Shown: positions 52,264 to 64,000 of the stretch, piece after piece
How positions within the stretch are numbered: position 1 is the stretch's first letter
Layout: each line of letters starts with the position of its first letter
Origin: Seminavis robusta
Taxonomy: Eukaryota > Bacillariophyta > Bacillariophyceae > Naviculales > Naviculaceae
Assembly (NCBI GenBank): GCA_903772945.1
Contig: CAICTM010000116.1
Coordinates: 1 to 64,000, forward strand
DNA length: 64,000 nt
Direction of reading: 5' to 3'
Position numbers and translations under genes: made by a program
Notes under the pieces: model-generated
Seen by the model: the letters and a program-made list of their open reading frames with translations, nothing else
Told to the model about the DNA's origin: nothing
Database searches by the model: none

Positions 52264-54472
52264 TTACATGGCCACCAGCAAACTCATTAACAGTGGCTTT
52301 GCCAAAAGCGCATGATCTACTTTGGCACCGCTCTCTTCAATCTTCGCTTCTCGTTCTGTTGCCTGAGCCACCGCAACGAGGAGACCCTCGTGTCTAGCCA
52401 TGTACGGTCTATTCGAGAACTCAGTGGCAAGTCGTTCAATGGCGCGAATGGCAGATTCTCTCATCTCGTCCGTGTCCTTGCCCGTGGAGGATGCTCCTTT
52501 CACCAAGGCTTCGAGGACACTCTTGTTGCACATTAGTTTGCGATTGTTGTTTTCGTTGGTGAGATGCATAATTGCTCGCATGGCATTGTCTTTGTCTTTG
52601 GTTTTTGCCCCCGGGCTGACACAGATGTCTGCAAGTGTATCGAGAATTCCTGGGTGTCTAGCCATACTTTCGCGGTTATCCGGCTCTCGTGCTTTCACAC
52701 GCATAACTGCTGACACACTGTTCGAGGCACTGCTGAGCGAGGCAACCACCAGAGCATCCAAGAGAGCTTCGTAGCACTGCATCTTATGGGTAACGTGTGA
52801 AGCAATCTTTGTCAGCGCCAAGGATGCCCTCATTTGCACATCTTCATTTTCATCTTTGGTGGAAACAATCGCTAGTGAGTCCAAGAGTCCTTTGTGGATT
52901 CCCATCAACTCAGCTGTCTCTTCACACGCAAGATTAGTTAAAGCCCCTGCTGCTCGACGCCTAGCTTTGTCGTTTTTGTCGCTGTTGAGTGCCTTCTTGA
53001 GGGCTTCGAGCACAATGCATGATTTGAATTCCACCAAGAGCTTTCTGTTTTCCTTGGTGAATGCCAGGTTTTGGAGAGCGGTGATTGCCGATTCTCTGGT
53101 GGTTGCTATTTTCTCTACGAGGACCATCTTGACGAGCGTTCCGAGCAGCTTTTCGTTGCGTGCCAGTGGTACTTGGTTCGCAGGCGCAGATGCCAAGTCC
53201 ATAATGGCAGTGCTAGCGTATTCTCTGGCGGTTTCTGACAAATCCAAATGGCCGATTCGAAGCAAGCTCTCCAGCAGTCCCTCATGCTCGAACATTAAGA
53301 CCTTGTTCTCTGGGCAGTTGGCAAGATTGGCGACAATTCTGACGCGTGCGATTCTGCAGTCCGGATTCAATATGGAAGTTGCGACTCTTCGCATGGCGTC
53401 CAGCATTCCTTGCTGTCTGGCCAAGCAAACTCTCAAGTCTGGGATTCTGGAAAGATAAAGTAGAGTTTTGGTGATATTGAGAATACTAACATCGGCGTGT
53501 TTCATGTTCCCACTTTCGCATCTATCCAAGAGCCGCAGCAAGAGAGGGATCATGGTCGATCCGACTTTGTCAAAGGCAACATGAACATATTTGGGACTTC
53601 CTCTGAAGACCATTTCAATAGCAGCACAAATCATACGAATTTCGTCGTCGTCATCCGTCATACTAAGTGTTTTGGATAGAATGGTTGCAGCTCCATAGTG
53701 TAGTTCTGCGTTGTGCTTGGATTCATCTCCATGATCAAACTCGGCACAAGCATTTGTAATGGCTGCTATTCGTCTGTCTGAAGATCCAGAAGCTCGATTG
53801 AGCTCTGATATGGATCGAACGAAGGAACGAAGATGGTGAGTGAGACAGAAATATACTGATAGATGAGCGATCATCCCATCCGAGTGTGGATGCCTTACCA
53901 TCAATGACTTTCTTGGCTGCCTTGCTATTCTGTGACATATCACTGTGAACCGAGGAACGCTTGAAGACGGGTGATTCGTCCCCGGAATACTGCGATCTAA
54001 GTGATTTGCGTGTCGCCGAGTTCTTGTTCATACCCGATGCAGACATTTGTTCATCTCTGTGATGATGATGAGTGCTGCTGTTGTTGCTACTTCCGCAGAA
54101 TTCTGGATGAGATCGTCGGTAACCGCCGGAAGAAGCTTCTGATCCGACGTCTGAAGACGAATCAACGCCAGAGACATGTCCGTGTCCATGACGACTTTGT
54201 TGATGATTCGAGCGCACATGATATGTCTTGGGATGAGATCGATTTTCACTGGAGCTTCTTCGGCGGCTGTTAGAAGGCGCGGATTGTCGACTGCTCGGTC
54301 GAGACGGTCGATGATGATAGGAATCGTTGCCTGCTGGTCTGGGAGAGGACGTAGCAGTGCGATTGGTGGATGTCGAATGTCCTGAACTACGCCCTGAGGC
54401 AGGCGGCCGAGAGGACGACCGAGCTCGTGATGACGACGTGTTTGTTCGCCGCGAGGATGTCGGTTGTGCCAT
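52264..54472 (-). CDS. Armadillo/HEAT-repeat protein with disordered Ser/Arg-rich N-terminus
   Basis: Exons 53899-54472 and 52264-53804 join across a 94-bp GT-AG intron to give 704 residues. The N-terminal 180 residues are Ser-, Arg- and His-rich and likely disordered and phosphorylated. The rest is a run of ~42-residue helical repeats, for example RESAITALQNLAFTKENRKLL, RRRAAGALTNLACEE and IRAIERLATEFSNRPYMARH, matching armadillo repeats (about ten). These form a superhelix for protein binding. The C-terminus lacks catalytic motifs. Partner unknown; armadillo proteins of this layout occur across diatoms. Confidence 0.85.
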
Positions 54473-55993
54473 GGTGTTGCGGTTGACTGTTGACTTGCTT
54501 GGGTCAAATGTTCCGATTGTGTGCTACCGGTACTGTTCCGAACTGATTGATTGATTCAATTCGATGCGATGCCTTTTAGCCCTTCAACGACCGACTGATG
54601 ATTTGGTATTGTAGATTCCTGTTTTCCGCTCTACACAGTGTAGCTAGTTGCTTATCGGTACCGGTAGCCAACTTAGAGCTCTATTCTAATAGGCTACTAC
54701 TAAGCTAGCTAGTAGTAGAGAGGCACTGCACGCAACGAAAGAGACAGACAGGGATGTCTTGCTTGACAAGCTAAGAGCAGAGAAGCTATTACAGCCAGTC
54801 GTAGCTCTAGCTGGCTGATGAGAAGATCACCTCGCCTCGTCAATGTTGTGATTGCGGCCGTTGCCATGACTGGGGAGGACCAACCGTCGCATTTTCATAT
54901 GAGGGCAATGGAATGATCTGCCTAATTACCAAGTCTTTCCTTTGATTTGTTAAATCTAAAATATTGGCTTTGGCAGTCAGCGGGGCGACTCGTCATCTAG
55001 AAAAGTGAGCGTCAAGCCATCCAAGCTATTGAATGTTTTCCCACCATGCCAACTCCACCACCTGGTCCCAAGGGTTTCAACAGCATCCAATTTATTTGAA
55101 TATTATCATGATGTGTGCATGCACATGTATGTAGTAAAAGAGGATTGCAGGTTGGAACCTTGCGTTGGCTTGTGCTGAGGAGAGAAAGGAGAAAGAAAAT
55201 CATATTTTCAAAGAGCAAATGCATTGAGCTTTTGTCCTCTAGAGTTTGCTTGTCCAAAGGCGGCCCCTGCACAGGGCTACTATCTACTGAAAGAAGCTAC
55301 TTGAGGGGTATATAGGCCTGCTGCTGGGAGTGGCAGGAGACATTTGTGGGCCATCCTAGCTAAAGCTTGCTTCTTCTTGTAGAGCGAATCATGGGTAGAA
55401 GCAAATCTTTTGGATGGAAGACATTGCCGTGTATCAGTGGTATGAGTGGTACCGGTATGCTACATGTGCCGGTATCACTATGTTTTGTTTTCGTCTCTGG
55501 ATTGCTTCTACATGTACTAGCTAGTATTCGGACGGTACCGTACTGTACCTGGTAGCGTACTAGGACTGGCACCTTATTTCAATCGGTCGCACATCTGCCG
55601 TGTAGTTGATGCCATCGTCAATTGGAAACAACCTGAAAGCGGCGCGGACGCGCGCCTAAAACCTTCGTTTGCTGCTTCCATTGCAACCCGGCTTCGATAT
55701 ATTAGTCTAGCTAGCTGCTTCGATATAGCTGTGTTCCTTTTCCTGTTCTACTAGCTAGTAGTACCGTATCCTTTGACTTTGAGTGCTGATCAAGTAACAG
55801 TTGTGACGGATAGAACGATTGATTCCGCTCGAGCTATCATTCTAGTACCGGTAGTGTCTTTGGTAGAGTAGACGGTGTGTCAAACAGTTGCTGTAAACTC
55901 GAAGGATCAGACGCGAGGAGGTCGGCAGTGTTCATAAAATCAAGACGACTTGACTTACAAGGAGTGTCGAGATACACGAGGATAGCTGCAACG
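54473..55993. promoter_or_regulatory. Divergent intergenic region
   Basis: About 1.5 kb between the ARM gene and the GON4L-like gene, both reading outward. GTACCGGTAGCC and CTAGCTAGTAGTAG words at 54655-54716, and TAGTCTAGCTAGC at 55701-55713. No supported gene. The plus-strand frame is open from a GTG at 55877, but the first ATG is at 55994. Confidence 0.5.
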
Positions 55994-58900
55994 ATGGCAT
56001 CAGAACAAAAGAAAAACACGCCGACACGCCAGAGCACGAAGGCTTCGGCTACTTCCAACAGTAATCGCAGCACACTCCAAAACACACGAAAAACTCCAGC
56101 CGCAGCCGCTACTGCTACCAGTCCATCCACGGGAGGCAGGTATCCTCCTCCTGCTGCTTCTGCTTCTGCTGCTGCCGCTGTTGCTGCTGCGCCTTCAGGT
56201 ACAACGACTGGTGGTAAATCTGGTTCTGGGAGCCAAGGCACAAACAGTGGAAAAACTAGTTCTCCACACCACAAGCATCCCCGACATTACTATCCAAACC
56301 ATCACCCCTATTACTACCCTCCCCAACACCATCCGCCGCCGCCATCTCAAAGCCAGAAAGCATCCAACGAAGCTGCTTCCGCGACCAATACTACTACCAA
56401 TCCGAGTAATTATCCGCATCACCCTGTCTACTATCCACACGCACCACACGCACCACCGACAAGTCCAAGTCCACACGCTCATGGGTATCCTCCTCCGTAT
56501 CCTTATCCACCGCATTTTTATTACCCACCGCATTACCCACCACCTCAGTCGAATCATGCTGGATCTAATAATAGCAATGCGAAAAACAATCCTCCCTATC
56601 CATCATATCCATACCCATACTCCTACCATCACCATCAGGCGGGACAACAGACAACTCAGTCTTATCACAATAATAATCAAACGTCTTCCACAACTTCCAG
56701 AAAAGCACCACCTTCAAGCCCTGATAAACCATCCTCGACAACAACAACAACAACAACAACAACAAACGCAACCACACCATTGCGGAACACTGCTGCAACA
56801 AGCACTGCTCGCAGCGAAAAGACTGAGAGGGGACGCAACAGGCAGGTAAACAGCGAAAGATCTCCACGGAGGGAAGAACCGACAACGTCGAGTGGGGTTT
56901 CGACCATTGTCACCATGCCGATAAATCATAACTACAGAATGCCTTCGGCATCGGCAAGTCTCGCAGCAAGAATCGCTACTACCAAGACTCTTCCATCAGC
57001 GACAGCAGGTGGTGATACAAATAATGAAGCGACAATGGAACCCTCGCTTTTGAGATTGGATGCTTTGGATTACGATGCGGCAGACGAAGATTACATCAAA
57101 TTCGTACAGAGTCTGGGATTGCAAGATAGCGAGAGTGTTCAGATGATGCCCGAAGATGAAGACGAGGAAGAAGACTTTCAACTCACAAATATGGAAGAAG
57201 AGGACGAAGAAGACGAAGAGGACGAGGATGGTGATACAGAGCAAGCAATTGTTCCAGCAAAAGACGACAATGGCGCAGACAACAACGTTGCCTCTTCCAA
57301 CGAAGACTACAACAAGCAAGCGGAGTTGGTAGCTCAGGGCGCGGAGACACCTTCTTCTCCCAGAAAAACACGTTCGTCGTGGACGTTGGATTTGCCCGAG
57401 TTTGATCCACTGTTTTACCGGGAACTAGAAGAAGAACTGGGGGGTCTTGAAGAGGAAGATCTTGAGGCTGCCGTAGCGAGCTTGTTGGGGACAACTTCCA
57501 CGTCGTATGCGCATTCCCAGAAACACGAATATCCGCAAGAAGAGGAAGAAGGCAAGAGGGGTGACGGCGAGAGCTTGTCAACAGTCTTTGCGGAAGAGGC
57601 AATAAACAGTCAAACACCCGAAAAGGCCAAGAAAGGGGGGACCGCCGATGAACACGTGATTGCTACATCTGTCCTGAGGACAACTACACCAATGAGAAAA
57701 GCAACGGGGATGAGAACAAAGGCAGTTGTCACCCCAGAGCAGGTGCAACGGTTACAGACATTGTTAAATCGGCACTACCAGACTCTCGTACAACAAGCCG
57801 TTTTGGCAATCCAAGCTGCGCATGAAGCCAAAACGTCACGAGTTCGAGACAAAACAGACTTCTTATCTTTGGAAGCAATCGACGACCTCATACAAGTCCT
57901 GGATTCTGCGGTCGGAATGGTTCAAGACTTGGATCAGGTAGGGTGTTGAGAGATATCGGGCAGAGAGGGGTCGCAAATAAAAACCTTGGCGTGCTCACAG
58001 TCTTGCATTGCCTCTCTTTGCCGTAAAGAATCGAAAAGACGCGATCAGACACGCGCTGCAATTTGAAGAAAGTGACGCCGTCCAACGCAGCAGGGTCCTT
58101 GACAGCAGCGAGGGGAAGGTGGAGAAGGTGGTTGAAAAGGTGGCACCGCCTTCGCAAGAATTGTCTCCCATGGACGTTTGCGATTCTGCTGCTCCTCGCA
58201 ACCAACGCCGCTTGACTCGGGCAGCATTCTCCAAGAGCTTGCAGCAGCATGCTTCGAATCGGAAAAGCGTTTTCAACATCAAGGGCCTTCAAAACTTACA
58301 GGAAACCTTTCAAGCACTTGACCGGAGCATTGGAACAGAAATAGAGCCCTCACAGGCACGATATGGCGAAGAGGAACCGGTGGGTTTTGAGTGGCGATGC
58401 AAATTGATGATGCCACGTGCAATCACCTCTCACTTATTGTTCTTATCCGTCTCTCTCTATCTAGTACACGAGAGTGTGCCGAAGAATGCTGCAACATTCA
58501 GAGGCAGATTACGAAGAACATTTGATTCCAGGAAAACGTGACGTATCGGAACTCGTCACTTCATCACAAGAGTATCTCGGAGATGACTTTCAGGCTCCAA
58601 TGACTGATGAGCAAGAAAGATTCTTCCGCAGGTTCAAGTCAATTTTCACCAGCGGGGAGGGTAAGGCATCATGATATCTCCAGGCCTAGAGATGATGTTG
58701 TTGTAAACTATGTTCGCTTGACTCATTGTACAGAACCTTCGCATCGTGTTTCCCCCCTCAGACAACCTTCTATTGCGTGGCGTGAATTTGTATGGAGAGA
58801 AGCAGTGGGTACTCATTGCAGATCGTTTCCTGCCGGATCGATCGATCAACGTCATTTCTCAACGCTATTCGAAGCTGTGCGTCATGTTGTACAAGGCAAA

Positions 58901-61001
58901 TGGGATCAAAATTGACAAGGTAACCGGTGACCTGTTGACACCTCCCAAACTCGAAAGCGTCGACGATATCGACGACGAAAAGGTGGCGCTTATCAAGAAG
59001 CCTAAAGCCCCTGCAATCCTAAATGTTCATCGCTGGTCGATAGAAGAGGACCTGACTCTTCTACGGGCCGTACCTCTAATGGGCCACATGTGGGCAGAGA
59101 TTGGGGCTCGCTTGATTCCTCATCGTGACCGCGGCCATTTGCGCAAGCGGTATCAAGTGCTTGAGCGTCGCGCGAAAGCAACAGTGCAAAGGGAATTGAA
59201 AGGGGGCGATCCGGTCACTAAAATGGCGGCAAAGATTAGGCAGAACAATCGGAAAGACATGCAAAGGAGAATGATGCAACGTCAGGTGTGGCAGCAGCAA
59301 GTGCATGTGCCAGGCCAGCACCAAGTATCATGGCAGCAAGTTCCGGGACAGCAAGGTGGGCCAAGTGCACACCCTCATACACGATATTCCACGTCGGGGC
59401 ATCAGCAAGGTCGGCCACTGTTGCCGCGACCTCAACATGCACCAGCTCATCCACATCACCAGCCTCGTCCTCCCCAGAAAATTCCGACAGGAAAACCACA
59501 TGCAGTTGCAGGGAAGCCACAGATGCAGCAGCCGCATCAAGCAAGACTGCCGCATCAACACCAGGAACAGCAAGCACCGAGACCCCAACCCCAGCGACCA
59601 ACTCAAACACATCCCAAGCCGCCTCTTCCTTCGCAGGCACTACCTGGAAAAGCGCAACAAACACTTCAGCGGCTGCCAAATTCATTTGACTCCAAAAGAA
59701 AGCCCACGACTTCAGTCTCTGCGAAAACTGCGGTTGACGCCAAGGAAGCGGATTGGTCCCATAATGCTGGTATGGACGATTTGATGGAGAATGAGGCTGA
59801 GATTGTGGATACCCTAGCCAATCGTCTGGCAAAACCGCCTACAGTCGATGCCAAGAAACCACCAAGTGCCAAGATTGTGGATACCCACGCCAATCGTTTG
59901 GCAGAGCCGTCTCCACGCGAGATTGAGAAACAAAAAGCTGAGATTGTGGATACCCTTGCGAATGGTTTGGGAATGCCGGGTACAGCCACAGTCGAAAAAC
60001 CAAGGGCCGCAATTGTGGACACCCTTGCCAATCGCTTGGGAAAGCCGGAGCCAGCATGTACGGCAACCGCTGAGGTCAAGGATCCCAGTGCGAAGCCAAA
60101 TGACAAAGGAAAAGTAGATTCCGCGCTAAGCGACAAGGAAAAGCCAGATGGAACGCCAAGTGACAACGAAGAAGCCGAAGACGAAACGTCTAGTATGACT
60201 ATGACCCGGTCGGGGACAAAGCGGAAGAGCACAACTTCGCTCATTTCGACACGGTCTTCGAAACGACTGGCGGCAAGGCAGAGCAAAGATGTAACAGCTG
60301 CGGCAACGCCAAAGCGTAGCAACACGACGACATCACTCGCATCGAAGCCTAGCAAGGTACCTTCACCAATGTTGAAATCGCCGTTGCGGCGCCGACCCCG
60401 CTCTTCATCGGACCAAGACTCCGCTTGTGTTTCTGGTGATTCGAAGAAGAGTCGGATATCAGAAGAAGACGAGGATGACTTGGATGGGTCACCGGAAGTC
60501 AACTCGGAACTTTTTGCGGGAGGCAACGGGACATTGGATGGTTTTGAGTTTGGAGATCTCGAAAGTCGTCGGTCACTCGGCACCGAAGGGAATACAAAGT
60601 GCGTTGTTTCTGTTGAGCTGACTCGATTTGATTCGATTTGATTTTGCTTCCTTTGAAACCCAGTTTTCTGACAAATGCTTGCTTGCTTTGCTTGCTTCGC
60701 TCTGCTTGTTGTTTGTTCCGTGGATCCGAACCGCAGCAACCGTTCCATTGCCAGGTCAAGGATTTCTGCCAACGATTTGGAAGCAATTTCGGCGTTGAAT
60801 TCACTGAGCAACTCTTCGGCACCATCTGCTATTACAGGCGGCAGCAATGCTCGCCATGCGACGAGAACATCCGGTGTGAGCACGAGATCCAAGAATAAAT
60901 TGAAGGATAGTGGTAAGGAAGAGGAAAAGAGTTTCTTTGCAACGATCCTTGACGGTGTGAAAGAACGAGAATCGAAGCGCAAACGCAAGCTTAAATTCTA
61001 A
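55994..61001 (+). CDS. Two-SANT protein, GON4L-like
   Basis: Five exons (55994-57937, 58029-58379, 58465-58660, 58762-60598, 60737-61001) join with matching phases into 1,530 residues. The N-terminal third is Pro/His/Tyr- and Ser-rich and disordered; an acidic region follows (about 395-490). SANT 1 at about 829-872 (GEDNLLLRGVNLYGEKQW ... ADRFLPDRS); SANT 2 at about 918-968 (HRWSIEEDLTLLRAV ... IPHRDRGHLRKRYQVL). The FLP and PHRD positions and their spacing fit GON4L proteins, chromatin-linked repressors. A Gln/Pro-rich stretch and four IVDTLANRL repeats (about 1176-1262) follow, then a basic Ser-rich tail. Exon 4 uses the acceptor after TTTCCCCCCTCAG; an upstream AG near 58731 would shift the frame. 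Confidence 0.8.
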
Positions 61002-61874
61002 CCAGGGTAAATTTATGTAGCGGTAGCTTGGGAGTTGGGAGATGATGTCTATGAACGGGTACCAGGGAATGCAGTACACGAGTACGGTACCGGTACCACC
61101 CCCTTTCCCTTTTAACCCCATGGCCCAGCGATGCACATGTACGGTACGGCTACAACAGCCTTTTTTTAAAAAGTCTCTGGTGCTGCTGGTTGCAAGCCAA
61201 TACTCTAGTATGCATACTGTATGTGCGTGATGAGCTGAGCTACCGGTACCAGTACCAGGTTAGGTTTGCACTAGAGAGTATGGATGATTCAAAGAATCGA
61301 ATGAATCAATCATTTGGCTGTATCATACTATGGTAGTATCATACATACATGTACCTGGTATGGCATACCGGCAGGTACCGGTAGGTGTGATCAATGATAC
61401 CGGTGACATGGCACATCGATATCTGTCATCGCTGTTCCGATTTCACGGCCAAAAAGTAAAATGTGAGCTAGTATGTGAGATGGTTTAACAAATCATCGTC
61501 GCCGTTGCGATAAGTCTAAGTATCTTGGATTGCTGTCCTCATTGATTAATGTCAACATTGATCCGTTCAGTTGCAAACGTCAGCCGGCATGATTCGCCAT
61601 TTACGGTGTTTATTGCGTGACTCTCTAAAACGATGCTGCTACGGATTGCAATTAGAAAATGATGTGGTAGTCACAGTGAATCAGTAGCGGTGGCAGTCGA
61701 CAGCAGAAGAACGAAAAGTGGTGGTGCCATGTCTTGATCTTGCCACAAGAACAACCGAGCCGCTGGTCGTTGGTGGTAGCCAAGGCAGATTCCTCTTTTG
61801 TTCTTCGTCTTTGTATCTTATCTTATCTTATCTTATCTTATCCGATCCGTTCATTTCATTGAAGGTGTTCCACA
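61002..61874. other. Intergenic region upstream of CDC14
   Basis: Palindromic words GTACGGTACCGGTACC (61082-61098) and GTACCGGTAGGTG (61376-61388). A (TATCT)n run lies at 61814-61843, just upstream of the CDC14 start. No gene seen. Confidence 0.55.
61814..61843. repeat. (TATCT)n microsatellite
   Basis: About six TATCT units, ending ~30 bases before the CDC14 ATG, so probably in its promoter or leader. Confidence 0.9.
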
Positions 61875-63915
61875 ATGGCCACAGAAGTCGATCGCCACAC
61901 GCTGGTAAGTAATGGGGAAAGCGATCCGAAAGGAGTGTTTGCAGCAGTGGTGTTGTGCATGCTTGGTGTGGGTGGGTTGTTCGATCCATGAAGGAGACGG
62001 GGATGGGCCTGTTTCCTGAAGGTTCAACCGATACACTCTTATCTAGCTACCGGTATTCTGTCAAGCATTTGTCTCATTATTATGGTTTCTTTTCTGTTCC
62101 GTCCTTCCCCAACCCAGGCTTCGAGCAGCACCACAGCTGCTCCTCGTAGTCTTCACTCTGCTGCAGTGTATACTGCACCTGCAACCATGGCTAAGAATCC
62201 GCTCCGACCAGCAGTCGAAATTGTTGAGGTAAGCACTTCGAATGTCGGCGATCCATCGATCGATCGATCTCTGGTCTCCTTTGCGGAGAGAAGCTCGTGT
62301 CGTTGCATATCTGATCTTCTCGTGTTGTATGGTTAAATATAATTGCAGGACCGTGTTTACTACATGGCCACCAAGAGCCGGCCCACTCAGGATGCGTCCT
62401 TTCGAAGAGACGCCAAAGGCCAAAAGAAACAAATACATTACTACTCCATCGACAATGAACTCGTGTACTGGAATTTCTTCCTAGACTTTGGACCTCTCAA
62501 CCTTGGTCAACTCTACCGATTCTGCACCAAACTCAATCAGAAACTTCAAAACCTTCCCAATCACATCATATGCTTCTATTCCAGCACCGCTCCCGCCAAA
62601 AGAGCAAACGCTGTCTGCCTCATTGGATGCTGGCAAATCTTGTATCTTCAGCGGACTCCAGAACAGGCACTCAATGGATTTCGATTGGCGTCCAGTGTGG
62701 CGTTCCCCGTCCCTCCGGCCGAAAATTCAAGTGCCCCGCCTCTCTCACGAAGGGCGAACCCAACCATCAGTCCACTTCCTCCCTTTCATGATGCATCTCC
62801 CTGTGCGTGTACATACGAATTGACCGTCTGGGATTGCCTCAAGGGATTGGACAAGGCACACAGATATGGATTCTTTGATTTTCAAGACTTTGATGTCGAA
62901 GAATACGAACATTTTGAACAAGTCGAGGTACGCACCGTATTAGGTACACAGCAATGCCGTTATGCCATCCAGTGTGAGGGGGAATGCTTCATTTCTCATT
63001 TCGTGTTCTTGTGCTTCTGCTCCTCGATCCGCTATCTCTATCTATTTTATATATATATCATAGAACGGAGATTTGAATTGGATCGTCTACGGAAAAATCT
63101 TGGCATTCGCGGGACCTAGCTACGAAAGACGGGTTTCTCCGGAAGGCTACTGTACTTTGGCTCCTTCGGATTACATACCATACTTCAAAAAGAAACACGT
63201 TTCACTCGTTGTCCGCTTGAATCGAAAGGCGTACCACGAAGAAGACTTTCAAAAGGCTGGGATTAATCATCTCGAACAATTCTACGTCGATGGCAGTTGT
63301 CCACCCATGAAGATCCTGGATCGAGTGGTTGAAGGATTCGAAAGCGTCCCTGTGGGAGAAGCCTTTGCCGTACACTGCAAGGCTGGGTTGGGTCGAACAG
63401 GAACCTGTATCGGGGCGTACTTGATGAAACACTACCGTTTCACGGCCTCGGAAGTCATTGCATGGATGAGAATCTGTCGGCCAGGATGTGTCATTGGCCC
63501 GCAACAACAGTTCTTGAAGGAAATTGAACAACGCATGTGGCAGCTAGGTGCTGTCGAAGGAAGCCTGGAAAGCGGAAAACAAATCTGCTCCAAATTGACA
63601 ACATCCTTCAACTGCATTAGCGGTGGTGCCGGTATCATGCCATGCCAAGACGATGTCGATGGTTCCGGTCGCGTCGTCAATGTTGACGACGAAGCAGTCG
63701 TGGGACGGGCAGGACAAGCCGATGGATTATTGAGTGCGCGAACACGCAATCGCAATGGCAGTGGCAAGTCGAGAAGGAGTGCTCCACCCACTCCCGAGAC
63801 GGCCAAACCAAAATCGAAGCAGCATCACAATCATCACCAGCAGCAGCAGCCCGTCATGGTGACGCCGGATCCTCCCGGCAAATCGAAGTGCGATGGAACT
63901 CGTTGGTACATTTGA
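61875..63915 (+). CDS. CDC14: CDC14-type dual-specificity protein phosphatase
   Basis: Exons 61875-61904, 62118-62228, 62349-62927 and 63064-63915 total 1,572 nt, giving 523 residues; all introns are phase 0. The N-terminal domain has YWNFFLDFGPLNLGQLYRFC and CFYSSTAPAKRANAVCLIG, then FFDFQDFDVEEYEHFEQVE, all typical of CDC14. The catalytic domain has HCKAGLGRTG at 344-353 with nucleophile Cys345 and Arg351 (Cx5R), and the substrate-loop Asp would lie upstream. CDC14 reverses CDK phosphorylation, often at Ser-Pro, in mitotic exit, cytokinesis and cilia. The first exon encodes only ten residues. The tail is basic with a His/Gln run. Very confident assignment. Confidence 0.95.
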
Positions 63916-64000
63916 GTTCTGGGTGGGATCATAACTTGAAAGGGTGCTTTTCTTTGCTTGTTTCCACGCCCCACAACAATGCTCAACGTTTTTGCCGGCT
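63916..64000 (+). other. 3' flank of CDC14 at window edge
   Basis: Only 85 bases of 3' sequence; nothing recognised. Confidence 0.5.

Noticed and set aside
54028-54507. Overlapping His/Arg-rich frame
   Set aside because: Alternative frame of the ARM gene's first exon; the other frame joins to the ARM repeats.
56181-56849. Plus-strand Ile/His/Thr-rich frame of 222 codons
   Set aside because: Shifted frame of the low-complexity part of the GON4L-like gene.
58607-58915. Exon 4 of the GON4L-like gene starting after an AG near 58731
   Set aside because: It would enter the wrong frame and lose the SANT domain; the AG at 58760-58761 keeps it.

Overview
The window looks like nuclear DNA of a diatom (stramenopile alga), probably a raphid pennate. 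Genes are intron-poor, with short GT-AG introns of about 80-300 bp. Proteins carry long low-complexity runs (poly-N, -Q, -D, -S). One protein has the split GR-GGGTNN motif of the diatom-expanded DUF6824 family. One precursor has a signal peptide followed by a diatom-type plastid cleavage motif (STSA|W). No operon, bacterial signal, tRNA or rRNA was seen. The organism call is inference from protein content.

I support 18 protein-coding genes; ten were rebuilt by joining exons, and in every case the joined lengths are exact multiples of three. Left to right: a 104-bp minisatellite (82-845); a DUF6824 regulator (+); a conserved acidic-tailed protein with a 22-nt microexon (-); SRP72 (+); a plastid-targeted rubredoxin-domain protein (-); a kinesin-like protein with a degenerate P-loop (-); a RING-H2 membrane protein (+); an LRR-like protein (+); a secreted trypsin with a C-terminal knottin-like cysteine pattern (-); a hAT-type non-autonomous transposon with intact 8-bp target duplication; a SET-domain protein (+); an HMG-box protein (-); a divergent four-exon histone H4 variant (-); a solitary gag-like gene (-); a degenerate gene and a MITE-like element; an eight-exon gene made partly of tandemly multiplied phase-1 exons (+); a 2,047-residue protein fusing an AWS-SET-postSET methyltransferase, a transcription-type cyclin and a CDK-like pseudokinase (+); an MFS transporter (-); an ARM-repeat protein (-); a two-SANT GON4L-like protein (+); and a CDC14 phosphatase (+).

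Genes stand alone with separate promoters; several pairs are divergent (7844-8534, 19036-19618, 54473-55993) or convergent (10980-11204, 23071-23494, 29397-29882, 48730-49107). Chromatin and transcription proteins are frequent (two SET proteins, H4 variant, HMG box, GON4L-like, DUF6824), but nothing shows that they work together. Intergenic DNA is rich in short self-complementary GTAC and CTAG words, strongest at 32360-32740.

The most striking systems are the SET-cyclin-pseudokinase fusion at 42586-48729, which puts the parts of transcription-elongation CDK signalling and H3K36-type methylation in one polypeptide, and the intron-containing H4 variant at 33260-33841 with 11 substitutions in a normally near-invariant protein.
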